A stretch of 37,180 nucleotides of DNA from Bacteroidales bacterium Bact_07 (GCA_001603415.1 LUYY01000026.1:1-37180); one strand, 5' to 3'; positions 23,628 to 32,496 are shown, counted from the first letter of the stretch. Notes: generated by a model from the letters alone, not told the origin. Made by a program: numbers and translations.

Positions 23628-26105
23628 CTAAACATCAAGGTCAACTACAGTAATTCCTGCTCCCCCAAATTCTACATGTTCGTCGCCAAAACTTTTTACG
23701 CCGGGCGTATTCTTTAAAAAGTCGCGGATTACTTGTTTAAGAATGCCATTGCCTTTGCCGTGCAAAATACGAACTTTGCTAAACCCAAGCATCAGGGCAT
23801 CGTCTATTAAATCCTGAACCGCCTCAATGGCTTCTTCGGCCCTGTAGCCACGTATGTCGATGTCGGATTTAAAGTTTAACCTTCGTTTATAAACGTCGAA
23901 ACCTTTATTTACTGTTGTTTTCTGTTTCGAAACCTCACGGAATTCGCCCGACGAGATGCGTTTTAGCTTATCTAGTTTTACAACGGTTATCATACTCCCA
24001 ATAGCGATAGATGCGCTTTTTTCGCTTACACTTATTACCTCGCCAGCCACATCGCTACCTTCCACTTTTACCTTGTCGCCTGGCTCAATGGCTTTTTCCT
24101 CCTCAATTTTTATGGGCTTACTTTCGGCGTTGCTTTTTTGTTGATTTTTTTGCGCTTTTCGCTTCTGGCGTTGCTTTATTAGTTCCATTTTGCGCTCAAT
24201 GAGTGTATCGGAACTTTCGGGTTTTTCAATTTCTGCTTTGATGTTTTCCAGATTTTTTCGTGCTTCGCGGGTTTGTTCCTTTTCAGCATTACTTTCCTTA
24301 ATAGTTCGAATGGTGTTTTCAATTTGTTTGTTCACATTAGCCAGCAAATCCCGAGCCTCTTTTTTTGCAGCAGCAATAATTTCCTTTCGCTTTTTCTCAA
24401 GTTCTTCCAGTTCATTGCGGAGTTTCTCTTCGGCCTCTTCGGCGCGTTTGTTGGCTAACCTTATGCTTTCACGTTTCTTTTCCCAGTATCGTTTATCACG
24501 CGATATTTCACGGAGATGCTTTTCAAAGGTGATGTAATCGGATCCTACTTTTTTTGCGGCTTCGTTAAGCACATCTTCGGGTAATCCGATCTTTCGTGCA
24601 ATCTCAAAGGCAAAACTGCTACCAGGTTTCCCAATTTCAAGTTTGAACAGGGGTTCAATGCGTTCGTTGTCGAAAAGCATGGCTCCATTTACTATGCCAG
24701 GGGTGTTTGCCGCAAAATGTTTAAGGTTGGAGTAGTGCGTGGTGATAACACCAAAAGTTCCCTTATTGCAGAGTTCTTGGAGAATTGCCTCGGCAATTGC
24801 ACCGCCGGCTGTGGGTTCGGTTCCAGCCCCAAACTCATCAATTAGCACAAGGCTTTGGTTATCGGCATGCCTTAGCATCTGCTTCATGTTGATGAGATGC
24901 GAGCTGTAGGTGCTCAGGTCGTTCTCTAACGATTGCTCATCGCCTATATCTATGAATATCTTCGAAAATATTCCCATCTCGGAGTTTTCCAACGCACAAG
25001 GCAGAAAACCGCATTGTAACATGTACTGGAGCAAACCAACAGTTTTTAGGCAAACCGATTTACCCCCAGCGTTAGGCCCCGATATTAGTAGAATTCTACC
25101 GTTTGGATTCAACTCGATGTCGAGCGGAACAATCGCCTTCCCTTCCCGTTTTAAGCTGAGCTGTAGAATTGGGTGGCGCGCTTGCCTAAGGTAAATGCCC
25201 GTTGTGGTGCTGTTCAGAATAGGTTTAGTGCCTTCGAACTCAATGGCCAAAAGAGCTTTTGCCCTGATAAAGTCAATCTCGCCCATAAAATCATAGGCCG
25301 ATAGTAGTTCGGGTAGGTAGGGCCTGATGTTATCGGCAAATTCGATGAGTATTCTAACTATCTCGCGCCTCTCATCGTATTCAAGTTCCCGAATTTCATT
25401 GTTGAGTTCAACCACTTCAACGGGTTCAATGAAAACGGTTTTGCCGGTAGCCGACTCGTCATGAACAATCCCCTTTAGTTTCCTTTTGTTTGCAGCCGCA
25501 ACGGGGATAACTACGCGCCCTTCGCGCACAGTGGGCTGTGCATCGGTTTCAACAACACCTTGGTCGCGGGCACTACGCAGTATTCCCTGCACAAGTTTAT
25601 TTACCGATGCTTCCTTTGCCCTGATGCTTGCTCTAATTTCGGCCAGCTTTGCTGATGCATTATCCTTTATTCGCCCGTATTTGTCCAGAATACTGTCAAT
25701 TCGTTCAATAACATAAGGGTAGTAGTTTATTCCTGTTGCAAGTTTAGCAATGGTAGGGTATTTGTCCGATACCCTTTTTACAAAAGCCAGCAGCTGCTTT
25801 ATGGTTTCCAGCGAACGTCTTAGCTGCTGTAGTTCATTTTCATCAATCCATTGCCCTTCCACCTGAAGTTTGCGGAGTGCTGGGGTGATATCAACAAAAC
25901 CATCGGTGGGGAAACCATCTTCCATTAGGCAAATGGTCTTCATCTCGTGGGTCTGTTCAATCCACTCAAACACCACAGATGGGTCACTATTGAACTTAAC
26001 ATCCTTAACACGTTGCTCGCCAAGCGCACAAAGGCAACGCGTAAGAGTAAGTTCGCGAACCTTATCAAATCCAGCCTTTTGCTCAAAGGTGTCGGGGTAA
26101 ATCAT
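23628..26105 (-). CDS. mutS2: MutS2 (Smr-domain MutS homologue)
   Basis: This 825-residue cytoplasmic ATPase has the MutS core and clamp domains in its first 300 residues. The ABC-type ATPase follows, with Walker A GPNAGGKS (residues 343-350) and Walker B LVLIDEFGAGTEP. A long charged coiled coil (about 515-650) and a KOW-like segment come next. A C-terminal Smr domain (about 750-825) carries DIRGYRAEEA and HGKGNGIL. It lacks the mismatch-recognition domain of MutS. Known roles are suppression of homologous recombination and, in Bacillus, collided-ribosome rescue by splitting stalled ribosomes through the Smr part. The gene stands 59 bases downstream of nothing else on its strand and probably has its own promoter at 26131-26138. 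Confidence 0.96.
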   Translation of the reverse strand: MIYPDTFEQKAGFDKVRELTLTRCLCALGEQRVKDVKFNSDPSVVFEWIEQTHEMKTICLMEDGFPTDGFVDITPALRKLQVEGQWIDENELQQLRRSLETIKQLLAFVKRVSDKYPTIAKLATGINYYPYVIERIDSILDKYGRIKDNASAKLAEIRASIRAKEASVNKLVQGILRSARDQGVVETDAQPTVREGRVVIPVAAANKRKLKGIVHDESATGKTVFIEPVEVVELNNEIRELEYDERREIVRILIEFADNIRPYLPELLSAYDFMGEIDFIRAKALLAIEFEGTKPILNSTTTGIYLRQARHPILQLSLKREGKAIVPLDIELNPNGRILLISGPNAGGKSVCLKTVGLLQYMLQCGFLPCALENSEMGIFSKIFIDIGDEQSLENDLSTYSSHLINMKQMLRHADNQSLVLIDEFGAGTEPTAGGAIAEAILQELCNKGTFGVITTHYSNLKHFAANTPGIVNGAMLFDNERIEPLFKLEIGKPGSSFAFEIARKIGLPEDVLNEAAKKVGSDYITFEKHLREISRDKRYWEKKRESIRLANKRAEEAEEKLRNELEELEKKRKEIIAAAKKEARDLLANVNKQIENTIRTIKESNAEKEQTREARKNLENIKAEIEKPESSDTLIERKMELIKQRQKRKAQKNQQKSNAESKPIKIEEEKAIEPGDKVKVEGSDVAGEVISVSEKSASIAIGSMITVVKLDKLKRISSGEFREVSKQKTTVNKGFDVYKRRLNFKSDIDIRGYRAEEAIEAVQDLIDDALMLGFSKVRILHGKGNGILKQVIRDFLKNTPGVKSFGDEHVEFGGAGITVVDLDV

Positions 26106-26130
26106 TGCTAATGTTTAAAGTTTGCTTTTG

Positions 26131-26138
26131 CAAAGGTA
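26131..26138 (-). promoter_or_regulatory. -7 element of mutS2
   Basis: On the minus strand TACCTTTG matches TAnnTTTG exactly, 25 bases before the mutS2 ATG. No TTG lies at the expected -33 spacing. The remaining bases up to 26379 are AT-rich, with no gene or repeat recognised. Confidence 0.5.
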
Positions 26139-26379
26139 GCGATTTGGTTGCGAAGAGTGTTAGGTTTTGCAAACGGTAATAAATGGAACTTCACTTTTCC
26201 CAAAAATATTCAATAAAAAAACTTTCACCGTTACATGTTTGTGTTTGTCAATATTGGATTGTTAGATGCGTAGTTTGGGTAAAGCATTTCACAAAAAAAT
26301 ACAAAAAGAGTTTTATGTTTAATTTTTTTGTAATTTTCAAATGAATTGACAATGTAAAATATATTAATGAAAGCTGTTT

Positions 26380-27510
26380 ATGGATTTTGTAATTAGCCTA
26401 CTGGTTAGCACGCTCGTATCGGGTGTGGCTGCTGCAATTCTTTTAAGTAGAGTATATAAGAACAGTATCTTTGTTAAGGTTGGGGTAGTTTGGCTTATAA
26501 ATCTGTTGTTTATTATGACAACAGTAAGCATTAGGGTTAAATTTTATGATGGCAATACGTTAGTTCGATATCTAATGCTTGCCATTAATGTCTTGTTTAG
26601 TGTGCTGTGTTTCTACTATGCTACCATTAAGGTAGTAAGGCCGCTTTCAAAGGCAATTGCTAAACTTTACAAGTTGGCCGAAGGCGATTTTAACATTCCC
26701 GATGACGACTCATACGTGAACCCTAAAACCGATTTAGGTCAACTAATTCAGGCTACAAATATTATTAGAGAGAACTTTGGCCGGGTTGTGCTGCAAATTC
26801 AGAATAATGTGACTAAGTTACGCGAAATGAGTGATGAACTCAACGCCATTTCAGGCCAATTGGCTGAGGGTTCAGCTGAGGAATCTTCGTCAATCGAGGA
26901 GATTTCTTCCTCCATGGAACAAATTGCAGCTCATATCGAAAAGAATGCCGATAATTCCAAACAAACCGAAGTTTACTCGCGTAAAGTATTAGATGGTGTG
27001 CAAAACCTGAATAAATCGGCTGAGGAGAATTTGGAGGCTATTAACCATATTGCCCAAAAAATCAATGTTATAACTGATATTGCCTTCCAAACCAATATAC
27101 TTGCACTTAATGCCGCCGTTGAGGCAGCCCGTGCCGGTGCGCATGGGAAGGGCTTTGCCGTGGTTGCTGCTGAGGTACGTAAACTTGCTGAAACTAGTAA
27201 GGCCGCAGCCGATGAAATTGTTCAAATGGCCCACAAGAGCGTGAGCGTGGCTCAGCATACCCAAACCATGCTCAACGAACTTATCCCCGATATTACTAAA
27301 ACCACCGAGTTAATTCAGGAGATTACCGCTGCAAGCATTGAGCAACATGTGGGCGTTGAGCAGGTAAATAATGCAATTCAACAGCAAAATGTTGTTGCAC
27401 AGCAAAATGTTGCTATCAGCGAGGAGGTTGTTACAACCAGCAATAAGCTTTCAGAGTTTGCTAACCAGTTTGTGGAATTGGTATCGTATTTTAAGATTAG
27501 GAAGAAATAG
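26380..27510 (+). CDS. Methyl-accepting chemotaxis protein without a periplasmic sensor domain
   Basis: This 376-residue protein starts with about three membrane segments (residues 3-22, 32-50 and 63-85). These are joined by short loops, so there is no room for a periplasmic ligand-binding domain. A HAMP-like linker follows (about 85-135). The C-terminal 230 residues are the coiled-coil MCP signalling domain, with the hairpin tip DIAFQTNILALNAAVEAARA and GKGFAVVAAEVRKLAETS, which contacts CheA and CheW. Glutamate/glutamine-rich heptads on both sides are potential methylation sites. No che genes are nearby. It may sense through its membrane or HAMP region, or serve a non-flagellar chemosensory pathway. 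The gene stands alone and is followed by a long repeat region. Confidence 0.93.
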   Translation: MDFVISLLVSTLVSGVAAAILLSRVYKNSIFVKVGVVWLINLLFIMTTVSIRVKFYDGNTLVRYLMLAINVLFSVLCFYYATIKVVRPLSKAIAKLYKLAEGDFNIPDDDSYVNPKTDLGQLIQATNIIRENFGRVVLQIQNNVTKLREMSDELNAISGQLAEGSAEESSSIEEISSSMEQIAAHIEKNADNSKQTEVYSRKVLDGVQNLNKSAEENLEAINHIAQKINVITDIAFQTNILALNAAVEAARAGAHGKGFAVVAAEVRKLAETSKAAADEIVQMAHKSVSVAQHTQTMLNELIPDITKTTELIQEITAASIEQHVGVEQVNNAIQQQNVVAQQNVAISEEVVTTSNKLSEFANQFVELVSYFKIRKK

Positions 27511-27578
27511 TTTTTGTTAGTTGATTCATTAACTGTATATTTCAATTAGAGAATTTTGTTTTAACTGTTCACTTTTCC

Positions 27579-28210
27579 TTTAACTTCCTCTAACTTCATC
27601 ACATTCTCAATTCTTCTTTTCACGGTTCAAGTTTCACGGCTCACGTTTCACGGACCAAACTTCCTCTAACTTCCTCATATTCTCAATTCTTCTTTTCACG
27701 GTTCACGTTTCCCGGTTCACGTTTCACGGGCCAAACTTCCTCTAACTCCATCATATTCTCAATTCTTCTTTTCACGTTTCACGTTTCCCGGCTCACGTTT
27801 CACGGGCCAAACTTCCTCTAACTTCCTCATATTCTCAATTCTTCTTTTCACGTTTCACGTTTCCCGGCTCACGTTTCACGGACCAAACTTCCTCTAACTT
27901 CATCACATTCTCAATTCTTCTTTTCACGGTTCAAGTTTCACGGCTCACGTTTCACGGACCAAACTTCCTCTAACTTCCTCATATTCTCAATTCTTCTTTT
28001 CACGGTTCACGTTTCCCAGTTCACGTTTCACGGGCCAAACTTCCTCTAACTCCATCATATTCTCAATTCTTCTTTTCACGTTTCACGTTTCCCGGCTCAC
28101 GTTTCACGGGCCAAACTTCCTCTAACTCCATCATATTCTCAATTCTTCTTTTCACGTTTCACGTTTCCCGGCTCACGTTTCACAGACCAAACTTCCTCTA
28201 ACTTCCTCTA
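27579..28210 (+). repeat. 76-base tandem repeat array with four-unit higher-order period
   Basis: Units begin at 27579, 27655, 27731, 27807, 27883, 27959, 28035 and 28111, with a truncated ninth at 28187; every spacing is exactly 76. Each unit is a 40-base G-free tract (starting CCAAACTTCCTCTAAC) followed by five heptamers of type TTCACGK and one G or A. Units 1 and 5 are identical after the first three bases. Units 3 and 7 are identical, units 2 and 6 differ at one base, and units 4 and 8 at three. The array is therefore a 304-base block repeated twice. There are no dyads within units and no long reading frame. It fills most of the 798-base gap between the chemoreceptor and tex. Confidence 0.97.
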
Positions 28211-28231
28211 ACTTCCTCTAACTTCCTCTAA
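28192..28231 (+). repeat. 10-base tandem repeat CTTCCTCTAA, four copies
   Basis: Four perfect copies continue directly from the first bases of the truncated ninth 76-base unit. This looks like local slippage expansion of the start of the pyrimidine module. It is followed by CTCCATCA and TTTCTGTC, a sequence also found in the 5783-5820 mosaic. Confidence 0.93.
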
Positions 28232-28249
28232 CTCCATCACTTTCTGTCT

Positions 28250-28274
28250 ATTCCGACTCATTCCGGCTCATTCC
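28250..28274 (+). repeat. Two copies of the ATTCCGACTC decamer
   Basis: ATTCCGACTC, then ATTCCGGCTC, then a partial ATTCC. This is the same decamer as the 11-copy array at 5641-5754, here placed at the far end of the 76-base array, 35 bases before the end of tex. Confidence 0.88.
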
Positions 28275-28308
28275 TTAAAATTCATGTCACTTGGTGTAAA
28301 TGCATTTC

Positions 28309-30453
28309 TTACTGCTCCACATCCTTCATTGAGAGCTGAATCCTTTTCCTGGGAATATCAACCTCAAGCACTTTCACCTTTACGTGTTGGTGTAGCTTAA
28401 CCACATCGAGCGGGTTTGAAACGTAGCGGTTGGCCAATTGCGATATATGAACCAGCCCATCCTGCTTAACTCCTATATCAACAAATACCCCAAAGTTGGT
28501 GATGTTGGTTACAATGCCCGGTAAAACCATACCCGGTTTAAGGTCATCAATGCTGAAAATGCCATCGGCAAACTCAAATACTTTTATGGCTTTTCGGGGG
28601 TCGCGTCCGGGTTTTGAAAGCTCTTGCATGATGTCGTTTAGTGTGGGTAAGCCTACCTTGTTCGTTACATATTTTTCAAGGTTGATTTTTGTCCTTAGCT
28701 CCTCGTTATTGATTAAGTCAACAACTGAGCAGCCCAAATCGGCTGCCATTTTCTCTACAATGTGGTAGCTTTCGGGGTGAACGGCTGTGTTGTCGAGCGG
28801 GTTTTCGGCTTCGGCAATTCTAAGGAATCCTGCACATTGTTCAAACGCCTTTTCGCCCAGGCGTGGAACCCTTTTTAGCTCATCTCTGCTTTTAAATGCG
28901 CCATTTTGTGCTCGGTATTCTACAATGTTTTTTGCCAGTTGGGGTCCAAGCCCGGAAACGTATGTTAGTAGGTGCTTGCTGGCGGTGTTCAGGTGAACGC
29001 CAACATGGTTTACGCAGCTTTCCACAACCTGGTCAAGGCTACCTTTCAGCTTGGCTTGGTCAACATCGTGCTGGTATTGGCCTACGCCAATCGACTTGGG
29101 ATCTATCTTAACCAGCTCAGCCAACGGGTCCATCAGCCGACGGCCAATTGAAACTGCTCCCCGAACGGTAACATCGTATTCCGGGAACTCCTCTCGTGCT
29201 ACCGGCGAAGCCGAGTAAACCGATGCGCCATCCTCGCTTACCACAAATACCTTTACATCGCGGTTAAACCTGATCCTTTTTATTAGTGCCTCGGTTTCGC
29301 GGCTGGCAGTGCCGTTACCTATGGCAATTGCTTCAACTTTATAGGTGTCAACCAAAGCCGATATTTTGCTCATTGCTTTGCCCTGCTCGTTTTGGGGCGG
29401 ATGCGGAAAAATGGTTTCGTTATGGATTAGGTTGCCTTGCTGGTCAAGGCATACCACCTTGCAGCCAGTTCGGTAACCGGGGTCAATGGCAAGCACGCTT
29501 TTTTGCCCAAGGGGCGGCGATAGCAGTAACTGCCTTAGGTTTTCGGCAAAAACACGAATGGCCTCATCATCAGCTTTCTCTTTGAGTTCCGATGTGAACT
29601 CATTTTCAATCGATGGCTCAATAAGTCTTTTGTAGCTATCGGTTAAGGCTAACCTTAATTGCTCAGCGGCTTCGCCGTTTGAGCGTATGAACACTCGTTC
29701 CAGCTCCTCAATTACTTGGTCGGCCGGCGGAGCAATGTTTACACGCAAGTAACCTTCGTCCTGTCCGCGGCGCATGGCCAGAAACCTGTGCGATGCACAC
29801 CGCTTAACCTCTTCCTCCCAGCTAAAGTAGTCGGAATATTTGATGCCTTCGGTTTCCTTGCCTTTAACCACTTTCGATCGTATAATGGCCGATTTACGGA
29901 AATGCCTTCGAGCGATATTTCGTGCTTTCTCGTCTTCGCTAATCCATTCGGCAATAATATCACGAGCTCCTGCAAGTGCCTCGTTGGCATCGGCCACTTT
30001 ATCGTTAATAAACGATTCGGCTTTGGCAAGTATGTTCCTTTCCTGTTGCTTGTAAATGATTTGAGCCAGTGGCTCTAAACCTTTTTCTTTGGCTATGGTT
30101 GCCTTGGTTCGTCGTTTGGGCTTATAGGGTAGGTAGATATCTTCCAGTTCGGTAGGGTTATAGCATGAAATAATCCTTGCGCGCAACTCCTCGGTGAGTT
30201 TTCCTTGCTCCTCAATGGTCGATAGTATAGTTTCCTTACGTTTGTCAAGTTCTACATACTTAACGGATAGGTCGCGGATGGCTGTAATCTGCGTTTCATC
30301 AAGGTTGCCGGTCATCTCCTTGCGGTAGCGGCTTATAAAGGGTATGGTTGCCCCTTCGTCAAGTAGTTTGATTGTGTTTGCAACACCTCGGCTGGGAATG
30401 TTGAGCTCTGCCGATATTAGTTCAACGTGCTTGGCTTTGTTTACTATCTCCAT
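28309..30453 (-). CDS. tex: Tex RNA-binding transcriptional accessory protein
   Basis: The protein has 714 residues from ATG 30453; a TTG seven codons earlier is less likely. Domains in order are an N-terminal helical Tex domain (about 1-190), a YqgF/RNase H-like domain (about 320-450, SVLAIDPGYRTGCK), helix-hairpin-helix motifs (about 480-560, LLTYVSGLGPQLAKNIVEYR and RVPRLGEKAFEQCAGFLRI), and a C-terminal S1 RNA-binding domain (about 640-712, GVFVDIGVKQDGLVHISQL). Tex is a conserved cytoplasmic RNA-binding protein linked to transcription and RNA metabolism. Length and domain order are complete. It lies 80 bases or more downstream of the P5C dehydrogenase gene, with a terminator in between, and is likely transcribed separately. 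Confidence 0.96.
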   Translation of the reverse strand: MEIVNKAKHVELISAELNIPSRGVANTIKLLDEGATIPFISRYRKEMTGNLDETQITAIRDLSVKYVELDKRKETILSTIEEQGKLTEELRARIISCYNPTELEDIYLPYKPKRRTKATIAKEKGLEPLAQIIYKQQERNILAKAESFINDKVADANEALAGARDIIAEWISEDEKARNIARRHFRKSAIIRSKVVKGKETEGIKYSDYFSWEEEVKRCASHRFLAMRRGQDEGYLRVNIAPPADQVIEELERVFIRSNGEAAEQLRLALTDSYKRLIEPSIENEFTSELKEKADDEAIRVFAENLRQLLLSPPLGQKSVLAIDPGYRTGCKVVCLDQQGNLIHNETIFPHPPQNEQGKAMSKISALVDTYKVEAIAIGNGTASRETEALIKRIRFNRDVKVFVVSEDGASVYSASPVAREEFPEYDVTVRGAVSIGRRLMDPLAELVKIDPKSIGVGQYQHDVDQAKLKGSLDQVVESCVNHVGVHLNTASKHLLTYVSGLGPQLAKNIVEYRAQNGAFKSRDELKRVPRLGEKAFEQCAGFLRIAEAENPLDNTAVHPESYHIVEKMAADLGCSVVDLINNEELRTKINLEKYVTNKVGLPTLNDIMQELSKPGRDPRKAIKVFEFADGIFSIDDLKPGMVLPGIVTNITNFGVFVDIGVKQDGLVHISQLANRYVSNPLDVVKLHQHVKVKVLEVDIPRKRIQLSMKDVEQ

Positions 30454-30505
30454 ATAATTCAAATTACGTGGCAAAAAAACGAAATAATATCAATGCTTGC
30501 AAATG

Positions 30506-30533
30506 AAAAACGGCTGCCGTTCAGGAAGCCGTT
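30506..30533 (-). terminator. Rho-independent terminator of the P5C dehydrogenase gene
   Basis: On the minus strand AACGGCT (30527-30533) pairs with AGCCGTT (30509-30515), extended by two more pairs after one mismatch. It is followed by TTTC. It lies 22 bases after the stop codon of the dehydrogenase gene and before tex. Confidence 0.7.
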
Positions 30534-30555
30534 AATCAATTTGTCTATTGTTAGC

Positions 30556-32199
30556 TTACTCGCCACAGCGGGCATTGGTCATGTAGGGGTAGCGATAATC
30601 GGTGGGTGGGTTAAGGTTTTCCTTAATGGTTCGTGGACTTGTCCATCTAATTAAGTTGAAGGGTCCGCCGGCTTTATCGTTGGTGCCGCTTGCACGTGCA
30701 CCTCCAAAGGGCTGTTGCCCAACAACTGCTCCTGTGGGTTTGTCGTTAAAGTAAAAGTTTCCGGCTGAGTACCGCAAAATCCGGCAAGCCTTATTAAGGG
30801 CTTCCCTATCGGACGAGAATATGGCTCCAGTTAGAGCATAGGGAGATGTTTGGTCGCATACCCTAAGGGTTTCCTCAAACTTGTCGTCGGGATAAACGTA
30901 AATGGTCAGAACCGGCCCAAAGATTTCCTCTTCCATGGTCACAAAGTGTGGGTCGGTTGTTACTATGATTGTTGGTTCCACAAAGTACCCCTTGCTTTTA
31001 TCGCCCTTGCCTCCGGCAATTATTTCAGCGGCATCGGATTGTTTTGCCTTTTCAATGTAGCTCATTATGTTGTCGAACGAGGCCTCGTCAATAACTGCGT
31101 TTACAAACGTTTCGTAGTCAGTAGGATCACCCATGTTTATCTCGTGCATAATGGCAAGTATGCTTCTCTTAAATTCCGGCCAAAGCGACTCTGGAATATA
31201 TGCTCTTGAAGCCGCTGAGCACTTTTGCCCCTGGTACTCAAAAGCACCACGAACGGCTGCTATTACTGCCTGGTTAATATTGGCGCTTGGATGTATGAAA
31301 ATGAAATCCTTACCACCGGTTTCTCCAACAAGTTTGGGGTACGAACGGTATTTGGCTATGTTGTTGCTAACTGCTTTCCAAAAGGTGTTGAAAGTTACAG
31401 TTGAACCGGTAAAGTGGATTCCTGCTAGCATTGGATGGTTGAACACCACATTGCCAATGGCAGAACCTTTGCCTGGTATGAAGTTGATCACACCATCGGG
31501 TACGCCGGCTTCCTTGTAAATCTGCATGAGTACGTAGTTCGAAAGTAGTGCGGTTGATGCTGGCTTCCAAACCACTGTATTCCCCATCAGCACCGGTGCC
31601 ATATTTAGGTTCGATGCTATGGCCGTAAAGTTGAATGGACTTACTGTAAAAACAAATCCTTCCAGCGGTCTGTATTCCAACCTGTTTATTGTTCCGGTTT
31701 CTGATATGGGTTGCTGGTTATAAATTTCGGAGATATAGTGGGCGTTGAATCGTAAAAAGTCAATCGTTTCGCATGCGGCGTCAATCTCAGCTTGGTAAAC
31801 GTTCTTACCTTGTCCAAGCATGGTTGCTGCATTTAATGTGGCTCGATACTTTTTTGAAATCAGTTCGGCCACCTTGAGCGTTATGCTCAAACGCTCAACC
31901 CACGATACCTGCGACCAGTACTCATGCGCATTAAGAGCAGCCTCAATGGCCATTTGGGTTTCTTCCTCGCCGGCAATATGGTACTGGGCTAATACGTGGC
32001 TGTGATTGTGAGGCATAACTACATTGCCTAACTTTCCTGTTCTAACCTCCTTGCCACCTATTATAAGTGGTATATCCATTACACCGGTTGATAACCTTTT
32101 AATCTCTTTTTCCAGTGCCTCGCGCTCTGGTGAGCAAGGCAGGTAGCTGAGCACCGGTTCGTTTTTAGGTAAATCGTACTTGAAAATTGCGTTGTTCAT
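30556..32199 (-). CDS. pruA: L-glutamate gamma-semialdehyde (1-pyrroline-5-carboxylate) dehydrogenase
   Basis: This 547-residue protein is an aldehyde dehydrogenase that oxidises glutamate semialdehyde to glutamate with NAD, the second step of proline catabolism. Catalytic Cys327 is in GQKCSAAS and general base Glu293 is in VGETGGKDF. SPFNFTAI, GNTVVWKPAS and HFTGSTVTFN shape the NAD site. The C-terminal EIFGPVLTIYVY and QQPFGGARASGTNDK are typical of the stand-alone P5CDH class of about 540 residues. A proline dehydrogenase domain is absent, and no prodh gene lies in the window, so it is the single-function form. The promoter region lies in the 320-base divergent gap with ppnP, which also holds an imperfect Fur-like box. 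Confidence 0.95.
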   Translation of the reverse strand: MNNAIFKYDLPKNEPVLSYLPCSPEREALEKEIKRLSTGVMDIPLIIGGKEVRTGKLGNVVMPHNHSHVLAQYHIAGEEETQMAIEAALNAHEYWSQVSWVERLSITLKVAELISKKYRATLNAATMLGQGKNVYQAEIDAACETIDFLRFNAHYISEIYNQQPISETGTINRLEYRPLEGFVFTVSPFNFTAIASNLNMAPVLMGNTVVWKPASTALLSNYVLMQIYKEAGVPDGVINFIPGKGSAIGNVVFNHPMLAGIHFTGSTVTFNTFWKAVSNNIAKYRSYPKLVGETGGKDFIFIHPSANINQAVIAAVRGAFEYQGQKCSAASRAYIPESLWPEFKRSILAIMHEINMGDPTDYETFVNAVIDEASFDNIMSYIEKAKQSDAAEIIAGGKGDKSKGYFVEPTIIVTTDPHFVTMEEEIFGPVLTIYVYPDDKFEETLRVCDQTSPYALTGAIFSSDREALNKACRILRYSAGNFYFNDKPTGAVVGQQPFGGARASGTNDKAGGPFNLIRWTSPRTIKENLNPPTDYRYPYMTNARCGE

Positions 32200-32282
32200 C
32201 GGTTTTAAGGTTTTTAGTTATCGATATGTAAAAATATGCATAACAAGTTTTGCTTCAAATGATTTTTATCAAAAGTCTATTA

Positions 32283-32299
32283 TTTGGAAACATTCTAAA
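32283..32299. promoter_or_regulatory. Imperfect Fur/PerR-like box upstream of pruA
   Basis: On the minus strand TTTAGAATGTTTCCAAA matches the perfect palindrome at 4434-4450 at all eight bases of one half site and six of eight in the other. It lies 84 bases upstream of the pruA start codon. In AT-rich intergenic DNA such a match could arise by chance. Confidence 0.25.
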
Positions 32300-32496
32300 T
32301 AGAATAACATTGATAAGTGCAATTTGTTTTAAGGTGTCAATCAATTTCAATAGAATTTATTGTAACACAATTGTTTGTTTTAATATGAAATTGTCGTAAT
32401 GCATTTATTGAACATTAAGTGTTATGTTTACATCCTTGGTTATGTTACTATCAAAATTTTCTGACTTAAATCATTTCTAAAAATGTTTTAACTGGT

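Noticed and set aside
24190..24537. 115-codon plus-strand frame opposite mutS2
   Set aside because: It lies wholly antisense to the coiled-coil region of mutS2, and its Ser/Phe/Leu-rich composition mirrors the Lys/Glu-rich coding strand.
27511..27540. Terminator hairpin after the chemoreceptor gene (GTTA/TAAC dyad)
   Set aside because: The stem is about 4-5 A/T-rich pairs and has no following T-run.
27579..28274. CRISPR array
   Set aside because: Units are contiguous and nearly identical over their whole length, with no unique spacers, no dyad in the repeat and no cas gene in the window.
27579..28274. REP/BIME or IS-derived inverted repeats
   Set aside because: The units have no internal inverted repeats, and one half contains no G, so hairpins cannot form from the unit; no transposase gene is present.
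31133..31519. 128-codon plus-strand frame opposite pruA
   Set aside because: It is antisense to the catalytic region of a well conserved aldehyde dehydrogenase, with no promoter or recognisable product.
32292..32305. Separate dyad ATTCTA-AA-TAGAAT upstream of pruA
   Set aside because: It is short, AT-rich and overlaps the Fur-like half site; spacing does not fit a known box, so it was not called as its own operator.
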